Source of the DNA: Solenopsis invicta
Taxonomy: Eukaryota; Arthropoda; Insecta; Hymenoptera; Formicidae
Reading direction: 5' to 3'
Assembly (NCBI RefSeq): GCF_016802725.1
Contig: NC_052675.1
Location: 8,259,622 to 8,323,621, forward strand
DNA: 64,000 bases
The notes under the pieces are model-generated. The model did no database searches. It was not told where the DNA came from and saw only the letters and a program-made list of their open reading frames with translations. Made by a program: the position numbers and the translations under genes. Of this stretch, positions 62,573 to 64,000 are shown in pieces (position 1 is the stretch's first letter; each line of letters begins with the position of its first letter).

Positions 62573-63080
62573 CGGTGGTGCGCCGCAGCGGCAATGTGCA
62601 TTTCGCGTGGGAGTTGCGTATAAATTACGAGATGGCTGGTTTTTGCCTCGTCGCGATATCTTATTGATTGGCTGCTCTAGGCACTTCAGCTTGGCAATTA
62701 TGTCGGTCTGTTGGACGCGGTGCTAAATCACAAAAATATCACTAAGCAAATACAAAAACTTTTATGCCACCAATAACGCGCCAGTTCTTATTTTCGTTCG
62801 ATTTTTGAGCAAAAAAGATTTTTATTCTCAAAATATAACTCTCAACTCGTTCAGCATCATGCAATTTCTACATTTGAAGGCGAGTTGCCTGCGATATTCA
62901 TACGATGAGATACCGAGTTAAGTATTGAAAGCGTGAGGATCTCCGCCGGTGGGGAGAAACGGGGGGGGAGAGACTCGGGCATTCATTTACGAAAGCAAAC
63001 ATCGGCCGCTATTTATCGAATGTCAGAGGAAATACCTGCGGCCCATATTCCTATCGAACCGTTCAAGGGACCTCCCTCGC

Positions 63081-63110
63081 GCGGTGGCGGCGGCGGCGGC
63101 GGCGGCGGTC
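63081..63110. repeat. (GGC)n trinucleotide array
   Basis: About nine GGC units in CpG-rich surroundings; gives polyGly, polyAla or polyPro in the different frames. Confidence 0.93.
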
Positions 63111-64000
63111 GTATGTGGGGGTGGCAAAAAACGAAACGGGCGCAACAAAAACATAACTTTCCGCGATGGCGCTCCGAAGAGTGCTCCAGAAACGAGTGGT
63201 CCTTTCCTAGTGTTCCATTGGCGTTATTCAGCTCGTCAGATCGAATGTTTGTTTTCAGAAAAATAGACAGAAACGAAATACGCCCGCTGTTAGCTCGAGA
63301 GTGTAGTGCACGCATTGACGAAGTCGAAACGTCGGATATATTTTTTTTCTTTCGCTATTGTTACCGCGATATTTTTGACGGATGCTCGAATGCACTCGCG
63401 GAGTATATTATTTCTGCCTTATAAAACAATTCGCGCGTTCACATGTCCAAGACCACCGCGGATTTGCGCAAATATCGCGGAAACGCGCGTGAAACCGACG
63501 TGTCCTGTCGCGGCTCGCAGTGGATACGAGCCAGTAATCGAATCTGATAACGGTCTAATTAAAAACATTTTGCGTTCCAATATATTTATTACTCTATTTA
63601 GCTCCATTGTGTTGCCGCGATATATTAATTGCTCAAGTGGAAAAATTGTAAAACAGAGTGTGATGATACCAGACGTTGTAACTCAAACTCGCTGTAATTT
63701 TTTAGACATTAATGCATTATTTATGAAGTTTGGACAGCCGAGATAAAATATGTGAATTGATCTCATTAGCTATATTTATCTATTTATTTATTATAATTTC
63801 CGATTCGTTGACGCAAAACATTGCGATATTAATTATTTGAGGAGAGTATGTCTCATCAAAGTAACATCCCCGACAATATCAAAACGTTGCGAATTAAATA
63901 TGATTTCATTTCTTCACAACTCGACTACTAATGCATAATTTATAAAGCCGACACGGTCGACAGAATAAACATTCATAATCATCGTAGATTCATTCACAGA

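Larger units (their letters stand above)
56995..64000. other. Noncoding sequence upstream of the zinc-finger exons
   Basis: Probably intron of the minus-strand zinc-finger gene. No exon with a phase-1 donor matching exons A and B was recognised. It holds a TG tract (about 60014-60038), a poly-A tract (59445-59458), a (GAA)n array (61558-61584), a GA array (62537-62572) and a GGC array (63081-63110). Frames up to 163 aa show no domain. Confidence 0.5.

Noticed and set aside
63306..63746. 146-aa + strand frame near the right edge
   Set aside because: Mixed composition, no domain, no splice context; kept as chance.

Overview
This is a window of an insect nuclear genome, most probably a hymenopteran (ant-like). 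The evidence is short introns with GT/AG borders, AT-rich introns next to CpG-rich stretches (tcgcg, cgcgc), very many CT/GA, CA/TA and trinucleotide microsatellites, and animal gene families (FEZ/UNC-76, CDY-like crotonase, C2H2 zinc fingers). Nothing prokaryotic is present. Exon structures below were rebuilt by hand from reading frame, splice sites and phase, because most exons are too short or lack an ATG and do not show as simple ORFs.

Layout. (1) About 1-12.2 kb, + strand: eight exons of the UNC-76/FEZ kinesin-adaptor gene, with a long intron at 1.85-9.88 kb. That intron holds an antisense, damaged-looking coiled-coil gene fragment (5.2-5.9 kb) and two copies of a dispersed repeat. The first coding exon(s) of UNC-76 are not identified. 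(2) 13.67-14.41 kb, - strand: a compact three-exon gene for a 159-aa cysteine-rich protein that I do not recognise. (3) 15.1-21.9 kb, - strand: a six-exon gene for a protein of about 1585 aa, with a giant disordered N-terminal part and a CDY/CDYL-type crotonase domain but no visible chromodomain. Its last intron contains, on the + strand, a complete gene for a secreted 16-cysteine protein of scoloptoxin(11)-like type. (4) 22-24.1 kb: a CpG-rich divergent promoter region. (5) 24.1-26.6 kb, + strand: a seven-exon gene for a 563-aa coiled-coil protein of unknown function. (6) 27.8-29.0 kb: candidate + strand exons with strong GTAAGT donors, possibly the 5' end of another gene. (7) 29-53.8 kb: about 25 kb without a convincing gene, rich in microsatellites, CpG-dense segments and CRE-like sites; it looks like intergenic or intronic regulatory DNA. 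(8) 53.8-57.0 kb, - strand: two paralogous C2H2 zinc-finger exons in tandem, both entered in the same splice phase and both ending in a stop, probably alternative 3' exons of one transcription factor whose 5' exons lie beyond the right edge. (9) 57-64 kb: the noncoding, probably intronic sequence upstream of them.

How the parts relate: UNC-76 is an axonal transport adaptor, the CDY-like protein is probably a chromatin cofactor, and the zinc-finger protein is a DNA-binding regulator. They look like independent transcription units, not a pathway cluster. The most notable structures are the duplicated alternative zinc-finger exons, the secreted-protein gene nested antisense in the CDY-like gene, the unrecognised 159-aa cysteine-rich gene, and three imperfect-palindrome (MITE-like) elements.
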